A stretch of 64,000 bases of DNA. Source: an uncultured Lachnospiraceae bacterium (lineage in GTDB: Bacteria > Bacillota > Clostridia > Lachnospirales > Lachnospiraceae). Below are positions 17,170-26,973 of the stretch, in pieces. A model generated the notes under the pieces. That model saw only the letters and a program-made list of their open reading frames with translations, was not told the DNA's origin and searched no databases. Each line of letters begins with the position of its first letter. The stretch's first letter is position 1. The position numbers and the translations under genes are program-made. The DNA lies in contig CAJOFQ010000001.1 in assembly GCA_905233955.1 (NCBI GenBank), positions 1 through 64,000 on the forward strand, given 5' to 3'.

Positions 17170-17198
17170 TTGAAATAGAAAGGGCAAAATGATAGAAT
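17170..17198 (+). promoter_or_regulatory. Promoter of the sugar ABC importer operon
   Basis: TTGAAA, 17-base spacer, TAGAAT. TTGCAC or TTGCAA motifs recur three times between this promoter and the start codon and could be regulator half-sites. Confidence 0.6.
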
Positions 17199-17265
17199 TG
17201 CACATGTAGTTTAAATTTTGCAATGTGAAAAGGATTACAATTGCACAATTCAAAGGAGGGGTTTT

Positions 17266-18609
17266 ATGAGAAAACCATTAGCATTGGCCATGGCCTTGAC
17301 GATGGCAGCAACAGTTGCGCTGTCAGGATGTAGCAGCAGCAGTACTTCAACTTCTGACAGCAGCAGTGACAGCAGCAGTAGTGAAGATACTACCGCATCA
17401 AGCGACAGCAGCTCCGGCGGCGGTTCTCTTCAGTTGTTGAATGGTAAGCCTGAGATTGATACTCAGCTTCAGGAGCTTGCAGCTAAGTATAGTGAAGAAA
17501 CAGGCAACACCATTGAGATTATGACAATTGGTGGTACTGAGACAGCTTCATCCAAGCTCAAGGAATTGAAGCAGGCTGACGAGATGCCTGATATTTTCTT
17601 TGCAGAGGCTAAGGATTTTGCTACCTGGGAAGGCGAGCTTGAGGATATGTCAGATTGGGACTGGACAAGTGATACCAGTGCTGAGTATGTAGACGCAGAT
17701 ATGGGTACTATTGGTTTCCCTTACAACACTGAGGCTTGCGGTCTTGCATATAACAAGGACATCCTTGACAAGGCAGGAGTTGATCCGGCTTCTCTGACCA
17801 GCCCTGATGCATACAAGGAAGCTTTCGAGACCATTGACAGCAAGAAGGATGAGCTTGGTCTTACAGCTGTAGTTGCTTATGCAGCTAATGCTAACAATAT
17901 TGGTTGGTCTACAGGTACACATATCTTTGGTCAGTATCTTGATGCTGGTCTTGAGCCTACAGACAGAACATACATTGATCTTTTGAACGATGGCGGACAG
18001 CTTGATACAGACCGCTTTACCAAGTTCGGTGAGTTCATTGGAATGCTTAATCAGTATTCAGATGATCAGCTCCGTGTAGACGGCACATATGATGATCAGG
18101 TTCTTGGTTTTGCCGGCGGCAAGTACGCATTCATGACCAACGGTTCCTGGACAGGTGCAACACTTGTAGGTGATGACAAGGATGCTTATGAGGCAGCAGG
18201 AAGCTTTGAGTGCGGATTTGCTCCTTATGCTTTTGAAGATGGCATCAATACTATCCTTAATGGTGGTACAAATTACTGGACAGTATATTCCAGCGGCAAT
18301 GTTGATGGCGCTAAGGACTTCCTGAACTGGTTCATTGGCGATACAGCTCAGCAGATCATGGTTGAGGAAGCTGGATTTATCAGCCCGTTTGATGATTGCC
18401 AGTTTGAGTCTACCGATCCTTTTGCAGCAGCAGTTACAGAGTGGCTGGTTGACGGCAAGTTCTCAGCATATCACACCATGGAGAAGAAGGATGGTCTTAA
18501 CGATGTTACATCCGTAGTATTCCAGGAGTATGCTAAGGGAGATATTGCTACTGCTGAAGAGTTTACTGAGGAAATTCAGAAGGTTTGCACTGACTACTAC
18601 GCAAATTAA
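17266..18609 (+). CDS. ABC transporter sugar-binding lipoprotein
   Basis: 447 residues from ATG 17266 with AAAGGAGGGG upstream; the longer track start has no such support. Lipobox ALSGC, then a Ser/Asp-rich linker, then a family 1 extracellular solute-binding protein as in maltose and oligosaccharide importers. It is lipid-anchored and hands substrate to the two permeases encoded next. Codon use is strongly biased, as in highly expressed genes. The sugar cannot be told from sequence alone. Confidence 0.93.
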   Translation: MRKPLALAMALTMAATVALSGCSSSSTSTSDSSSDSSSSEDTTASSDSSSGGGSLQLLNGKPEIDTQLQELAAKYSEETGNTIEIMTIGGTETASSKLKELKQADEMPDIFFAEAKDFATWEGELEDMSDWDWTSDTSAEYVDADMGTIGFPYNTEACGLAYNKDILDKAGVDPASLTSPDAYKEAFETIDSKKDELGLTAVVAYAANANNIGWSTGTHIFGQYLDAGLEPTDRTYIDLLNDGGQLDTDRFTKFGEFIGMLNQYSDDQLRVDGTYDDQVLGFAGGKYAFMTNGSWTGATLVGDDKDAYEAAGSFECGFAPYAFEDGINTILNGGTNYWTVYSSGNVDGAKDFLNWFIGDTAQQIMVEEAGFISPFDDCQFESTDPFAAAVTEWLVDGKFSAYHTMEKKDGLNDVTSVVFQEYAKGDIATAEEFTEEIQKVCTDYYAN

Positions 18610-18640
18610 TTTTTCTGAGATCAAATTTGTCAGAATAGTA

Positions 18641-18668
18641 GGGCGGCGGCTGAAGCTGCCGCCCTTTT
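18641..18668 (+). terminator. GC-rich hairpin between binding protein and permeases
   Basis: A 10-pair stem (GGGCGGCGGC / GCTGCCGCCC) with a TGAA tetraloop and TTTT after it. Between malE-like and malF-like genes such a hairpin gives partial termination or protects the upstream mRNA, raising the binding protein over the permeases. Confidence 0.85.
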
Positions 18669-18724
18669 CTTATTTTGGCAGATCAGACAGGTATACTACC
18701 GTATTTTAGAGAGGAGGTATAATA

Positions 18725-19825
18725 ATGAATAAAAATACTTCCGGTCAACGCACAGTATCGCTGGCTTGCCTGATTGTAGGGGTTATTTCTTTGATAATGG
18801 CTCTGTATCTGGACTTTATGGCGTCCAAAGAGCTGGATATATTCTTTATGGGAATCCGCTTGTCAGGTATTCGCGGATGGGCGTTGATAATTGGTGCGCT
18901 TCTGATACTTATAGGTATGTATAAATATCCTACGGATACGCATCATAGGAATATTATCAATTTTATTTTCCTGTTTCCGTTACTGTTCACATTCGTTGTA
19001 ACAGTTATTATCCCGCTGATCCTGGGTATTGGATATTCCTTTACTGATTGGGATGGTATCAGGATCAATGAGTTTGTTGGATTGAATAACTATGCCAGGG
19101 CTATTCATCAGCCGGCATTCATTTATTCGATTCTGCTTACTGCCGGTTTCGTTATCGTCAACATGATCGTAGTTAATGTAGTAGCTTTTCTTCTGGCTCT
19201 GCTTTGCTCATCAAAGCTTAAGGGAGTAGGCTTCTTCAGAGCAGCGTATTTCCTTCCTAACCTTATCGGCGGTATCGTTCTTGGTTATATCTGGCAGTTC
19301 GCTTTTTCAAAGGTTTTGGTTAATTTCACAGCAGCTCTGTTTAACTACGGTTATTCAGTACTGTCTGATACCAAGCTTGCGTTTTTTGCCATTATCGTAG
19401 TGTATGTATGGCAGTATGCCGGATACATTATGCTGATCTACATAACCGGACTTAATACGGTTCCCCGTGAGGTTATAGAAGCAGCCGCTATTGACGGAGC
19501 TAACGCCGTTGACACACTCTTCAGGATCAAGATTCCGATGATTGCTTCTACCATTACAATCTGTTCATTTTTGACGCTGACAAATGCATTCAAGATGTTC
19601 GATGTTAACCTGGCTTTGACCGGTGGAAACGGCACAGTTACAGATTTTATGGGTTCAAGGCTTACAAACGGTACAGAAATGCTTGCCTTGAATATCTATA
19701 CAACAGCTATCAATCAGAATGATTATTCTTTGGGACAGGCTAAGGCTGTTATGTTCTTCATTATCCTTACGGCTGTTTCTATCCTTCAGGTTCGCCTGAC
19801 AAGCAGTAAGGAGGTGGAGATGTAA
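18725..19825 (+). CDS. Sugar ABC transporter permease, MalF type
   Basis: 366 residues. Two extra N-terminal transmembrane helices precede the binding-protein-dependent permease domain, whose cytoplasmic loop has the EAA motif EAAAIDGANAVDTLFRIKIP that contacts the ATPase. GAGAGGAGG precedes the ATG. The stop overlaps the next start (ATGTAATG), so the two permeases are translationally coupled. Confidence 0.93.
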   Translation: MNKNTSGQRTVSLACLIVGVISLIMALYLDFMASKELDIFFMGIRLSGIRGWALIIGALLILIGMYKYPTDTHHRNIINFIFLFPLLFTFVVTVIIPLILGIGYSFTDWDGIRINEFVGLNNYARAIHQPAFIYSILLTAGFVIVNMIVVNVVAFLLALLCSSKLKGVGFFRAAYFLPNLIGGIVLGYIWQFAFSKVLVNFTAALFNYGYSVLSDTKLAFFAIIVVYVWQYAGYIMLIYITGLNTVPREVIEAAAIDGANAVDTLFRIKIPMIASTITICSFLTLTNAFKMFDVNLALTGGNGTVTDFMGSRLTNGTEMLALNIYTTAINQNDYSLGQAKAVMFFIILTAVSILQVRLTSSKEVEM

Positions 19826-20691
19826 TGAATACGGAACCTAAGACTTCTACAAAAGTTATTTCATTTATTATCGCCACCTGTATAGCTTTGTATATTTTGT
19901 TCCCGTTTTATCTGGTGGTTGTAAATGCTTGTAAGGCTCCTATGATGATCACCGAGAGTCCTGTAAGCATGAATGGGGTTTCATTTTCGCAGTTAGCGTC
20001 AAACCTTAATGATGTTATCCATAATGTTCATTTCCAGTTCTGGTATGCCTTTGGATCATCAGTTATCATTACAGTGGTTTCACTGGTACTGTTAGCCCTG
20101 TTCGGAGGAATGGCAGCGTGGGTTATCTGCCGTAACAAGACAGTTTGGTCTACCCTTATATACTTTACCTTTATTGCATCAATGATCATTCCTTTCCAGG
20201 CAGTAATGCTTGCTTTGATCTCAACTTTCCGTGATGCTGGTAATTTCATAGGTATTCCGATGCTTCGTTCCATACCCGGTACTATTTTTGCATACTGTGG
20301 TTTTGGCGGTGCTATGACTGTATTCATCCTTAACGGATTTATCAAGGGCATACCTTACGAGCTTGAAGAGGCTGCTTCTATAGACGGTTGTCCTCCCGAG
20401 GAGATATTCTTCAGGGTTATTCTTCCTCTGTTAAAGCCTGTAATAGTAACGGTGTCTATCCTTAATGGTATGTGGATTTGGAACGATTACCTGTTACCTT
20501 CACTGCTGCTTGGATCAAACAGTGCAGTAAAGACACTGCCGGTGGCTATTCAGTCATTTGTAGGATCATTCGTTACCCAGTGGAATTTGATCCTGGCTGC
20601 GGCTTTACTTACCATAACGCCTATGGTAATCATCTTCCTGTTTGCCCAGAAGCAGATTATCGCAGGTATGGTCGATGGAGCGATAAAATAG
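19825..20691 (+). CDS. Sugar ABC transporter permease, MalG type
   Basis: 288 residues with six predicted transmembrane helices and the EAA loop EEAASIDGCPPEEIFFRVIL. It forms the heterodimeric channel with the MalF-type partner. No ATPase gene lies in the operon; Firmicute importers of this class often share one MsmX-type ATPase encoded elsewhere. A strong terminator follows. Confidence 0.93.
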   Translation: MNTEPKTSTKVISFIIATCIALYILFPFYLVVVNACKAPMMITESPVSMNGVSFSQLASNLNDVIHNVHFQFWYAFGSSVIITVVSLVLLALFGGMAAWVICRNKTVWSTLIYFTFIASMIIPFQAVMLALISTFRDAGNFIGIPMLRSIPGTIFAYCGFGGAMTVFILNGFIKGIPYELEEAASIDGCPPEEIFFRVILPLLKPVIVTVSILNGMWIWNDYLLPSLLLGSNSAVKTLPVAIQSFVGSFVTQWNLILAAALLTITPMVIIFLFAQKQIIAGMVDGAIK

Positions 20692-20731
20692 TCATTGTTC
20701 CTTGTATAATACAGTTATCATAAACTTATTT

Positions 20732-20765
20732 AGACCGAAGGGATTTAGTTCCCTTCGGTCTTCTT
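20732..20765 (+). terminator. Terminator of the sugar importer operon
   Basis: Stem AGACCGAAGGGA / TCCCTTCGGTCT with a six-base loop, followed by TTCTTAATTTT. Confidence 0.92.
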
Positions 20766-20778
20766 AATTTTCTAAGAG

Positions 20779-20807
20779 TTGCAAGCAAAGTAAAATACTG
20801 GTAGAAT
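20779..20807 (+). promoter_or_regulatory. Promoter of yesL-folT and possibly suf
   Basis: TTGCAA, 17-base spacer, TAGAAT, about 45 bases before the yesL-like start. No clear promoter is visible between here and sufC. Confidence 0.6.
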
Positions 20808-20850
20808 ATCCTTTGTTATTTATGACCCACATATCAAAAGCTATTTTGCT

Positions 20851-21546
20851 ATGAAGATATTTGATTTAAACGGTCCTTTGATGGACGCTTTACGAAAGTT
20901 TTCTGATATAGTAGTGTACAATCTGCTGTTTTGTTTGTTTTCATTGCCGGTAATTACAGCCGGCGCTTCCCTCTGTGCTTTATGTGAGGGAATGCAGCTT
21001 ATAGCTTCAGACAGGGATTCTGATCTTCCTGTATTTAAAACATTTTTGAAAACCTTTAAGAAAAGCTTTGTAAGCGCCACTTTATTGTGGTTTGTCTGTA
21101 TATTTTGTTATTTTATACTGGTATCTGTCAACTATGCCGCTGAAATCTTTAAGGGTAAGGGATTGGGTACAAGTTACACAATAACCTATTACGCCCTGGC
21201 TATTCTGTTGATTTTTGGATATCAAAATCTTTTTCCATCACTTGCCAGATGGACGGATTTGAAGGTTTTTAGGTGTGTTAAAAGATCGTACCAGGTGGCT
21301 GTGGTCGGTCTGCCATGGACAGTTGCCGGAATTATAATAACGGTGTTGTTTGCCTATCTGACATTGGTTTTTAATCGGAATTTTATGAGATTTGGCATGT
21401 TTTTATGGGCTGTCTGCGGGTTTGGAATAGTAACTTATCTTAGCAGTTTTCTGTTTCTGAAGGCTGCAGATAGCTTTGAAAAAAGAGAGCAGCTTCGAAT
21501 TAAGGAGTTTTATAAGAACGATGAGGATTCGGATAATGGACAATAA
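20851..21546 (+). CDS. YesL family (DUF624) membrane protein
   Basis: 231 residues with about five transmembrane helices. The N-terminal LMDALRKFSDIVVYNLLFCLFS and the PVITAGASLCALCEGM stretch are typical of YesL/DUF624. The family is often encoded beside carbohydrate ABC importers and is thought to assist them; mechanism unknown. That fits its place just after the sugar permeases, though it has its own promoter. The next start lies within its final codons. Confidence 0.85.
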   Translation: MKIFDLNGPLMDALRKFSDIVVYNLLFCLFSLPVITAGASLCALCEGMQLIASDRDSDLPVFKTFLKTFKKSFVSATLLWFVCIFCYFILVSVNYAAEIFKGKGLGTSYTITYYALAILLIFGYQNLFPSLARWTDLKVFRCVKRSYQVAVVGLPWTVAGIIITVLFAYLTLVFNRNFMRFGMFLWAVCGFGIVTYLSSFLFLKAADSFEKREQLRIKEFYKNDEDSDNGQ

Positions 21547-22093
21547 TATTTGGACTGATTCTATCAAGGAATTAAGGGATGTCTATGTTCTAAGCTGCTG
21601 CGGTATACTGGCAGCTCTTGCTGTTGCACTTAAGTTTGTTGCCTCCATAGATATAGGAGAATACATAAGAATAGGATTTTCAGATCTGCCCGGTATGGCA
21701 GTCTCAGCATTATTCGGACCGGCAGTTGGCGGAGTATTCTGGGGTATGCTTGATATCATAAAATATCTGGTAGCTCCAACCGGGCCGTTTTTCCCTGGAT
21801 TTACACTGTCGGCAGTTATTAATGGTATGATTTTCGGGTTTGTCCTGTACCATAAGAATCTTACGATTAAGCGTGTATTGGCAGCCCAGTTTATATCGAA
21901 GCTTATTATTAGTGTGGGATTAAATACTTTCTGGCTGTCAGTTTTATATGATAATTTATTCATAGTTATGCTTCCGGTCAGAATAGTCACTGCGCTTGTG
22001 ATGCTTCCTATAGATTCTATGATCACATTTATGATTCTAAGATTTGTATCCAGATTATGGCAGTATGGCATAAGAATGAGGGATACAGCATAA
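21536..22093 (+). CDS. folT: ECF transporter S component, folate type (FolT)
   Basis: 185 residues from ATG 21536, which overlaps the yesL stop by 11 bases; the track start at 21476 lies far inside yesL. Six membrane helices and the segment IRIGFSDLPGMAVSALFGPA through YLVAPTGPFFPGF match the folate-family S component. It binds folate and docks on the shared EcfA-EcfA'-EcfT module encoded elsewhere. Substrate is assigned from family resemblance. Confidence 0.82.
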   Translation: MDNNIWTDSIKELRDVYVLSCCGILAALAVALKFVASIDIGEYIRIGFSDLPGMAVSALFGPAVGGVFWGMLDIIKYLVAPTGPFFPGFTLSAVINGMIFGFVLYHKNLTIKRVLAAQFISKLIISVGLNTFWLSVLYDNLFIVMLPVRIVTALVMLPIDSMITFMILRFVSRLWQYGIRMRDTA

Positions 22094-22111
22094 AGGAAAA
22101 GGAGTGTTGAA

Positions 22112-22855
22112 ATGGCAAAAGAGATTTTGCATGTAAAGGATTTAAAGGTAGAGGTTGAGGAAAAAGAGATTCTGCATGGCTTGAGCCTTTCTGCAAATGA
22201 AGGAGAAGTTCATGTAATAATGGGACCTAATGGAGCAGGAAAGTCTACATTAGGCTATTCATTAATGGGGCATCCATCATACATTAAGACTGGTGGAAAC
22301 ATTTCCTTTTTAGGTGAGGATATCACGGACGAACCCACTGATAAGATCGCAAAAAGAGGAATGTTCCTGTCATTCCAGAATCCGGTAGAGGTTCCTGGAA
22401 TTACACTTTCGAATTTCATTAGAAATGCCCTGGAACAGCGTACCGGCAAGCATGTAAGAGTTTGGGATTTCAATAAAAAGCTGGAAGCGACCATGTCCAT
22501 TCTGCAGATGGATAAGGATTATGCGATGCGTGATCTGAATGTTGGTTTTTCCGGAGGAGAAAAGAAAAAAGCGGAAATATTACAGCTTTTACTTCTGGCT
22601 CCTTCGCTTGCAATACTAGATGAAACAGATTCAGGTCTGGATGTGGATGCTGTTCGGACGGTTTCCCAGGGAATCGAAGAATATAAAAAACAGGTAAATG
22701 GCGCTCTTTTAATAATTACTCACAGCACTAAAATACTTGAAGCGTTGTCTGTGGATAAGGTACATGTGCTGGTGGATGGACGCATTGTTGCAGAGGGCGG
22801 CAGTGAGCTTGTTGATGAGATTAATAAGAGCGGATTTGAGAGATACATATCATGA
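22112..22855 (+). CDS. sufC: Fe-S cluster assembly ATPase SufC
   Basis: 247 residues. Walker A GPNGAGKST near residue 38, ABC signature FSGGEKKKAEIL and Walker B LAILDETDSGLD. SufC works with SufB and SufD as the scaffold on which Fe-S clusters are built. AAGGAG precedes the ATG; it starts 18 bases after folT. The stop overlaps the sufB start (CATGATG). Confidence 0.97.
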   Translation: MAKEILHVKDLKVEVEEKEILHGLSLSANEGEVHVIMGPNGAGKSTLGYSLMGHPSYIKTGGNISFLGEDITDEPTDKIAKRGMFLSFQNPVEVPGITLSNFIRNALEQRTGKHVRVWDFNKKLEATMSILQMDKDYAMRDLNVGFSGGEKKKAEILQLLLLAPSLAILDETDSGLDVDAVRTVSQGIEEYKKQVNGALLIITHSTKILEALSVDKVHVLVDGRIVAEGGSELVDEINKSGFERYIS

Positions 22856-24279
22856 TGAAGGAAAAAGAGACAGAAGAAAAGACTTATGTTGAGGACATTG
22901 ACCGCAGCATATATGATTTCAGATATGATGAGAAGGATTCCTATCGGGTAGATGAGGGCTTGACCGAAGAAATTGTAAGACAGATTTCCGAGGAGAAAAA
23001 TGATCCGCAGTGGATGCGTGACTTCAGATTAGAGTCTCTTAAAATATTCAACAAAACGGAAATGGTTGACTGGGGACCTGATATATCCGGACTTGATATG
23101 GATAATATTGTTACTTATGTCCGTCCCAATACTGATCGTATGCATGCAAATTGGGATGAGGTACCTACGGACATCAAGGATACATTTGAGAGATTGGGAA
23201 TACCACAGGCAGAGCGCGAGTCCCTGGCGGGAGTAGGGGCTCAATATGATTCCGAGCTTGTGTATCATAATGTTAAGGACGAGGTGGCTTCACAAGGTGT
23301 TATTTACACTGATCTGGAAAGCGCGCTGCATACTGAGCACGCCGATCGTATCCGCGAGCATTTTATGAAGCTGGTGCCGCCAACTGACCATAAATTTGCG
23401 GCTTTGCATGGCGCTGTGTGGTCGGGAGGTTCGTTTGTATATGTACCTTCTGGAGTATCTGTAGAGATACCTTTGCAGTCATATTTTAGATTGAATGCTC
23501 CCGGAGCCGGACAGTTCGAGCATACGCTTATTATAGTTGATGAGGGGGCATATCTTCATTTTATCGAGGGCTGTTCAGCTCCCAAATATAATGTTGCAAA
23601 TCTTCACGCAGGTTGTGTGGAATTATTTGTAGGAGAGGGCGCTACACTTAGATATTCTACAATTGAGAACTGGTCTAAGAACATGTACAACCTTAACACT
23701 AAAAGGGCCAGGGTTGAAAAGAATGGAAAAGTAGAGTGGATATCCGGATCATTTGGCTCCCATATCTCGTATTTGTACCCTATGAGTGTGCTGGCAGGGG
23801 AGAATGCCAGGGCTGAATTTACAAGTGTGACCTTTGCAGGTGAGGGTCAGAACCTGGACACAGGTACCAAGGTTTTACACAATGCACCTAATACCTCATC
23901 CTATGTTAATACCAGATCTATTTCAAAGAGCGGAGGGATTTCCACCTTCAGAAGCTCTGTAGTTGTATCCAATAAAGCAAAGGGCTCAAAGTCATCGGTA
24001 TCCTGTCAATCCCTGATGCTGGACGATATATCAAGATCCGATACTATTCCGGCCATGGATATCAGAACTTCAGATGCTGATATCGGACATGAGGCGAGGA
24101 TAGGACGCATAAGTGATGATGTTGTATTTTATCTTATGAGCAGAGGGATGAGCGAAGAAGATGCCAGGGCTCTAATAGTAACCGGTTTTGCGGATACAGT
24201 TGGCAAAGAGCTGCCTTTGGAATACGCTGTAGAGATGAACAATCTGATAAGACTGGAAATGAAAGGGAGTATCGGATAA
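22852..24279 (+). CDS. sufB: Fe-S cluster assembly scaffold SufB
   Basis: 475 residues, normal length. The beta-helix core includes VEIPLQSYFRLNAPGAGQFE and EGCSAPKYNVANLHAGCVEL, followed by the C-terminal HEARIGRISDDVVFYLMSRG motif shared with SufD. Clusters form at the SufB-SufD interface of the SufBC2D complex. Its stop shares one base with the sufD start. Confidence 0.97.
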   Translation: MMKEKETEEKTYVEDIDRSIYDFRYDEKDSYRVDEGLTEEIVRQISEEKNDPQWMRDFRLESLKIFNKTEMVDWGPDISGLDMDNIVTYVRPNTDRMHANWDEVPTDIKDTFERLGIPQAERESLAGVGAQYDSELVYHNVKDEVASQGVIYTDLESALHTEHADRIREHFMKLVPPTDHKFAALHGAVWSGGSFVYVPSGVSVEIPLQSYFRLNAPGAGQFEHTLIIVDEGAYLHFIEGCSAPKYNVANLHAGCVELFVGEGATLRYSTIENWSKNMYNLNTKRARVEKNGKVEWISGSFGSHISYLYPMSVLAGENARAEFTSVTFAGEGQNLDTGTKVLHNAPNTSSYVNTRSISKSGGISTFRSSVVVSNKAKGSKSSVSCQSLMLDDISRSDTIPAMDIRTSDADIGHEARIGRISDDVVFYLMSRGMSEEDARALIVTGFADTVGKELPLEYAVEMNNLIRLEMKGSIG

Positions 24280-25322
24280 TGAAGGATAATAACATTACGA
24301 TAAACCAAATTCCTGCCAGGACTTATCGCTGGCTGTCAATGAATATGGCAAGCGTAAAGAGCTTTGATGGTGTTTTGGCAGATGCTTCATTTGATGTTCC
24401 AATCCAGTGGAGCCTGAAGGATCGCAGCTATAGTGCAGGATTGATGGCTACAGCCTTGGGAAGTGAATTTGATGACATTTTTACATCTTCAAATCTAAAT
24501 GAAAAGTATTTATCCATCTCAAAGCAGACTTCATCATCACAACCGATAAAGCTGACCTGTTATGCAGCAGATTCAAAATACGCCATGATTCCTGTGTATG
24601 TGGATGTGGAAAAAAATGCTTCCGGAACCATGATTATTTTTTTAGGCGGCAATGATTCATCAGCAGGTATGGCAGTTCAAGTCAGGATCAATCTCGAAGA
24701 AGCATCGGATTTCAGGCTTGTATGCGTGGCAGGAGCTTCTGTTGATAATGTTTTTTTGGATGTAGGAACCAGGCAGCAAGCCAACAGCTCATTTAAGCTG
24801 GAGCAGCTTTTCCTAAAAGGAAGCCATATTTACACCGGATGCCGAAGTGATCTTATAGGTGATGGTTCATCCTTTGATACAAAAATTGCATATGAGGTTT
24901 CAGGTGATGACAGACTGGATATGAATTATATAGTCAATCATTTTGGCAAGCGTACATTATCTGATATGATCGTATCCGGGGTTCTTAGGGATAATGCATA
25001 TAAGCTTTTCAGAGGCACTATAGACTTTAAAAGAGGTGCAAAGGATGCCATAGGTAATGAACAGGAAGATGTTCTGCTGTTGGATGATGGAGTGGAAAAT
25101 AAGACAATTCCGCTTATATTGTGTCAGGAAGAGGATGTAGAAGGCAATCATGGTGCAACCATAGGCAGATTAAGTGAAGAGCTTATGTTCTATATGATGT
25201 CGCGTGGAATGAATACAGAGGAAATATACGAGATGATGGCGGATGCCAGAATTGACTCGGTTTGTCGGAATATTCCCGATGCAGGCATTATTGAAGAGAT
25301 AGCCGGTCTTCGTAAAAGCTAA
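24279..25322 (+). CDS. sufD: Fe-S cluster assembly protein SufD
   Basis: 347 residues, at the short end for SufD and more divergent than SufB. The C-terminal half keeps the family motif HGATIGRLSEELMFYMMSRGM. It pairs with SufB in the scaffold complex and helps iron acquisition. Position between sufB and sufS confirms the assignment. Confidence 0.92.
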   Translation: MKDNNITINQIPARTYRWLSMNMASVKSFDGVLADASFDVPIQWSLKDRSYSAGLMATALGSEFDDIFTSSNLNEKYLSISKQTSSSQPIKLTCYAADSKYAMIPVYVDVEKNASGTMIIFLGGNDSSAGMAVQVRINLEEASDFRLVCVAGASVDNVFLDVGTRQQANSSFKLEQLFLKGSHIYTGCRSDLIGDGSSFDTKIAYEVSGDDRLDMNYIVNHFGKRTLSDMIVSGVLRDNAYKLFRGTIDFKRGAKDAIGNEQEDVLLLDDGVENKTIPLILCQEEDVEGNHGATIGRLSEELMFYMMSRGMNTEEIYEMMADARIDSVCRNIPDAGIIEEIAGLRKS

Positions 25323-25335
25323 GAGGTGCAGATTA

Positions 25336-26547
25336 TTGAATACTATAAGAAAAAAGGGTTTTCCGGTATTAGAAGGTCAAAAGATTCATTATCTGGATAA
25401 TGCGGCTACAACGCAGAAGCCAGGGTGTGTTATAACTGCGGCAGAGAACTATTACCGTATGCATAACGCCAATCCTATGCGTGGTCTTTATGCTCTTTCC
25501 ATTGCTGCCACTGATGCTTATGAAAAGGCCAGAAGCAGTGTAAGAGAGTTTATTAACGCCGAAAAGGACGAAGAGATAATCTTTACCAGAAATGCTACCG
25601 AAAGCCTGAATCTGGTTGCTTATAGTTATGGCTCGATGGCTCTTAAGGAAGGTGATGAGATTATTGTTACCATAGTGGAGCATCACAGTAATTTTCTCCC
25701 TTGGAAGCAGGCTGCGCTTCGGGCCGGAGCGAAGATTGTCTTTTTTGAATGTGAACAGGACGGCAGCCTGTCTCTGGACAAATTCAAATCACTTTTAAAT
25801 GATCGCACTAAGATAGTAGCAATGACACAGCTTTCCAATGTGTTTGGAAGGATGTATGATGTTAAGGAATTCGCAGCCTGCGCCCATGAGGTGGGAGCTG
25901 TGTTTGTGTGTGACGGTGCACAGAGTGTACCTCATATGCCGGTGGATGTAAGAGTTCTGGATGTGGATTTTCTGGCTTTTTCCGGACATAAGATGTATGC
26001 GCCTATGGGTATAGGGGTGCTGTACGGTAAGTCCAGGCTGCTCAAGGAAATGCCTCCTTTTTTGTATGGCGGCGAAATGATCGAGTATGTTACCCGGGAA
26101 AAGACAACTTATGCCAATATTCCTCACAAGTTCGAAGCAGGAACAGTTAATGTAGGAGGCGCAGTCGGGCTGGATGAAGCAATAGCATTCATGAAAAGGA
26201 TAGGTTGGGATACCATTATAGACAGTGAGAACAAGCTTACTGCTTATATGTTTGATGAGATGAGTAAGATTGACCATGTACATATAATCGGCAGTGATGA
26301 TCCCGGTGAGCACCATGGAATAATAACCTTTGTTATAGACGATGTACATCCGCATGATGTGGCTGCCATATTTGATGAAAATGATGTGGCGATCAGGGCA
26401 GGACATCACTGTGCTCAGCCCCTGCACCAGCATTTAGGATTGTTTTCGACCACGAGGGCTTCACTTGCTTTTTACAATACAAAAGAAGATATTGATGCAT
26501 TTATAGCATGCCTTAAGACTATACGGGGGAAGATGGGATATGAGTAA
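25336..26547 (+). CDS. sufS: Cysteine desulfurase SufS
   Basis: 403 residues. The start is TTG at 25336 with AAGAGGTG seven bases upstream. The PLP lysine lies in FSGHKMYAP (about residue 219) and the catalytic cysteine in RAGHHCAQPL (about 359), both typical of group II desulfurases. It takes sulfur from cysteine and passes it to SufU, whose start overlaps its final codons. Confidence 0.96.
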   Translation: MNTIRKKGFPVLEGQKIHYLDNAATTQKPGCVITAAENYYRMHNANPMRGLYALSIAATDAYEKARSSVREFINAEKDEEIIFTRNATESLNLVAYSYGSMALKEGDEIIVTIVEHHSNFLPWKQAALRAGAKIVFFECEQDGSLSLDKFKSLLNDRTKIVAMTQLSNVFGRMYDVKEFAACAHEVGAVFVCDGAQSVPHMPVDVRVLDVDFLAFSGHKMYAPMGIGVLYGKSRLLKEMPPFLYGGEMIEYVTREKTTYANIPHKFEAGTVNVGGAVGLDEAIAFMKRIGWDTIIDSENKLTAYMFDEMSKIDHVHIIGSDDPGEHHGIITFVIDDVHPHDVAAIFDENDVAIRAGHHCAQPLHQHLGLFSTTRASLAFYNTKEDIDAFIACLKTIRGKMGYE

Positions 26548-26962
26548 TACTTTTTATAACGAGATCATTACAGATCATAATGTGCATCCTGTACATAAGC
26601 ATGATATAGAAGGCGCGAACTTCACGCTGGAAGGTGTAAATCCATCATGTGGAGATGATATTATACTATCGCTTAAGGTTGAAGACGGTATTATTACGGA
26701 TGGCGGATATACAGGCGATGGATGCGCCATATCCCAGGCATCTGCAGATATGATGCTGGATCTTGTAATTGGAAGAACCAAGGATGAAGCTCTCGCTCTG
26801 TCGGAAATTTTTATCAGAATGATCACTGGTGAGATTACGGATGATGAAAGAGAAAAGCTGGAAGAGGCAGGGGTGCTGCAGGATGTCTCGCATATGCCTG
26901 CCCGTGTAAAGTGCGCGGTTTTAGGATGGCATACAATGGATGAGATGCTAAACGAAGAATAA
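26540..26962 (+). CDS. sufU: Zinc-dependent sulfurtransferase SufU
   Basis: 140 residues. The IscU-like fold is visible with the three conserved cysteines in NPSCGDDI, GDGCAISQASADMM and RVKCAVLGWHTM; the longer spacing before the last cysteine is typical of SufU rather than IscU. It accepts persulfide sulfur from SufS for the SufBCD scaffold. addB starts 11 bases downstream. Confidence 0.95.
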   Translation: MSNTFYNEIITDHNVHPVHKHDIEGANFTLEGVNPSCGDDIILSLKVEDGIITDGGYTGDGCAISQASADMMLDLVIGRTKDEALALSEIFIRMITGEITDDEREKLEEAGVLQDVSHMPARVKCAVLGWHTMDEMLNEE

Positions 26963-26973
26963 GAAGGTTATAG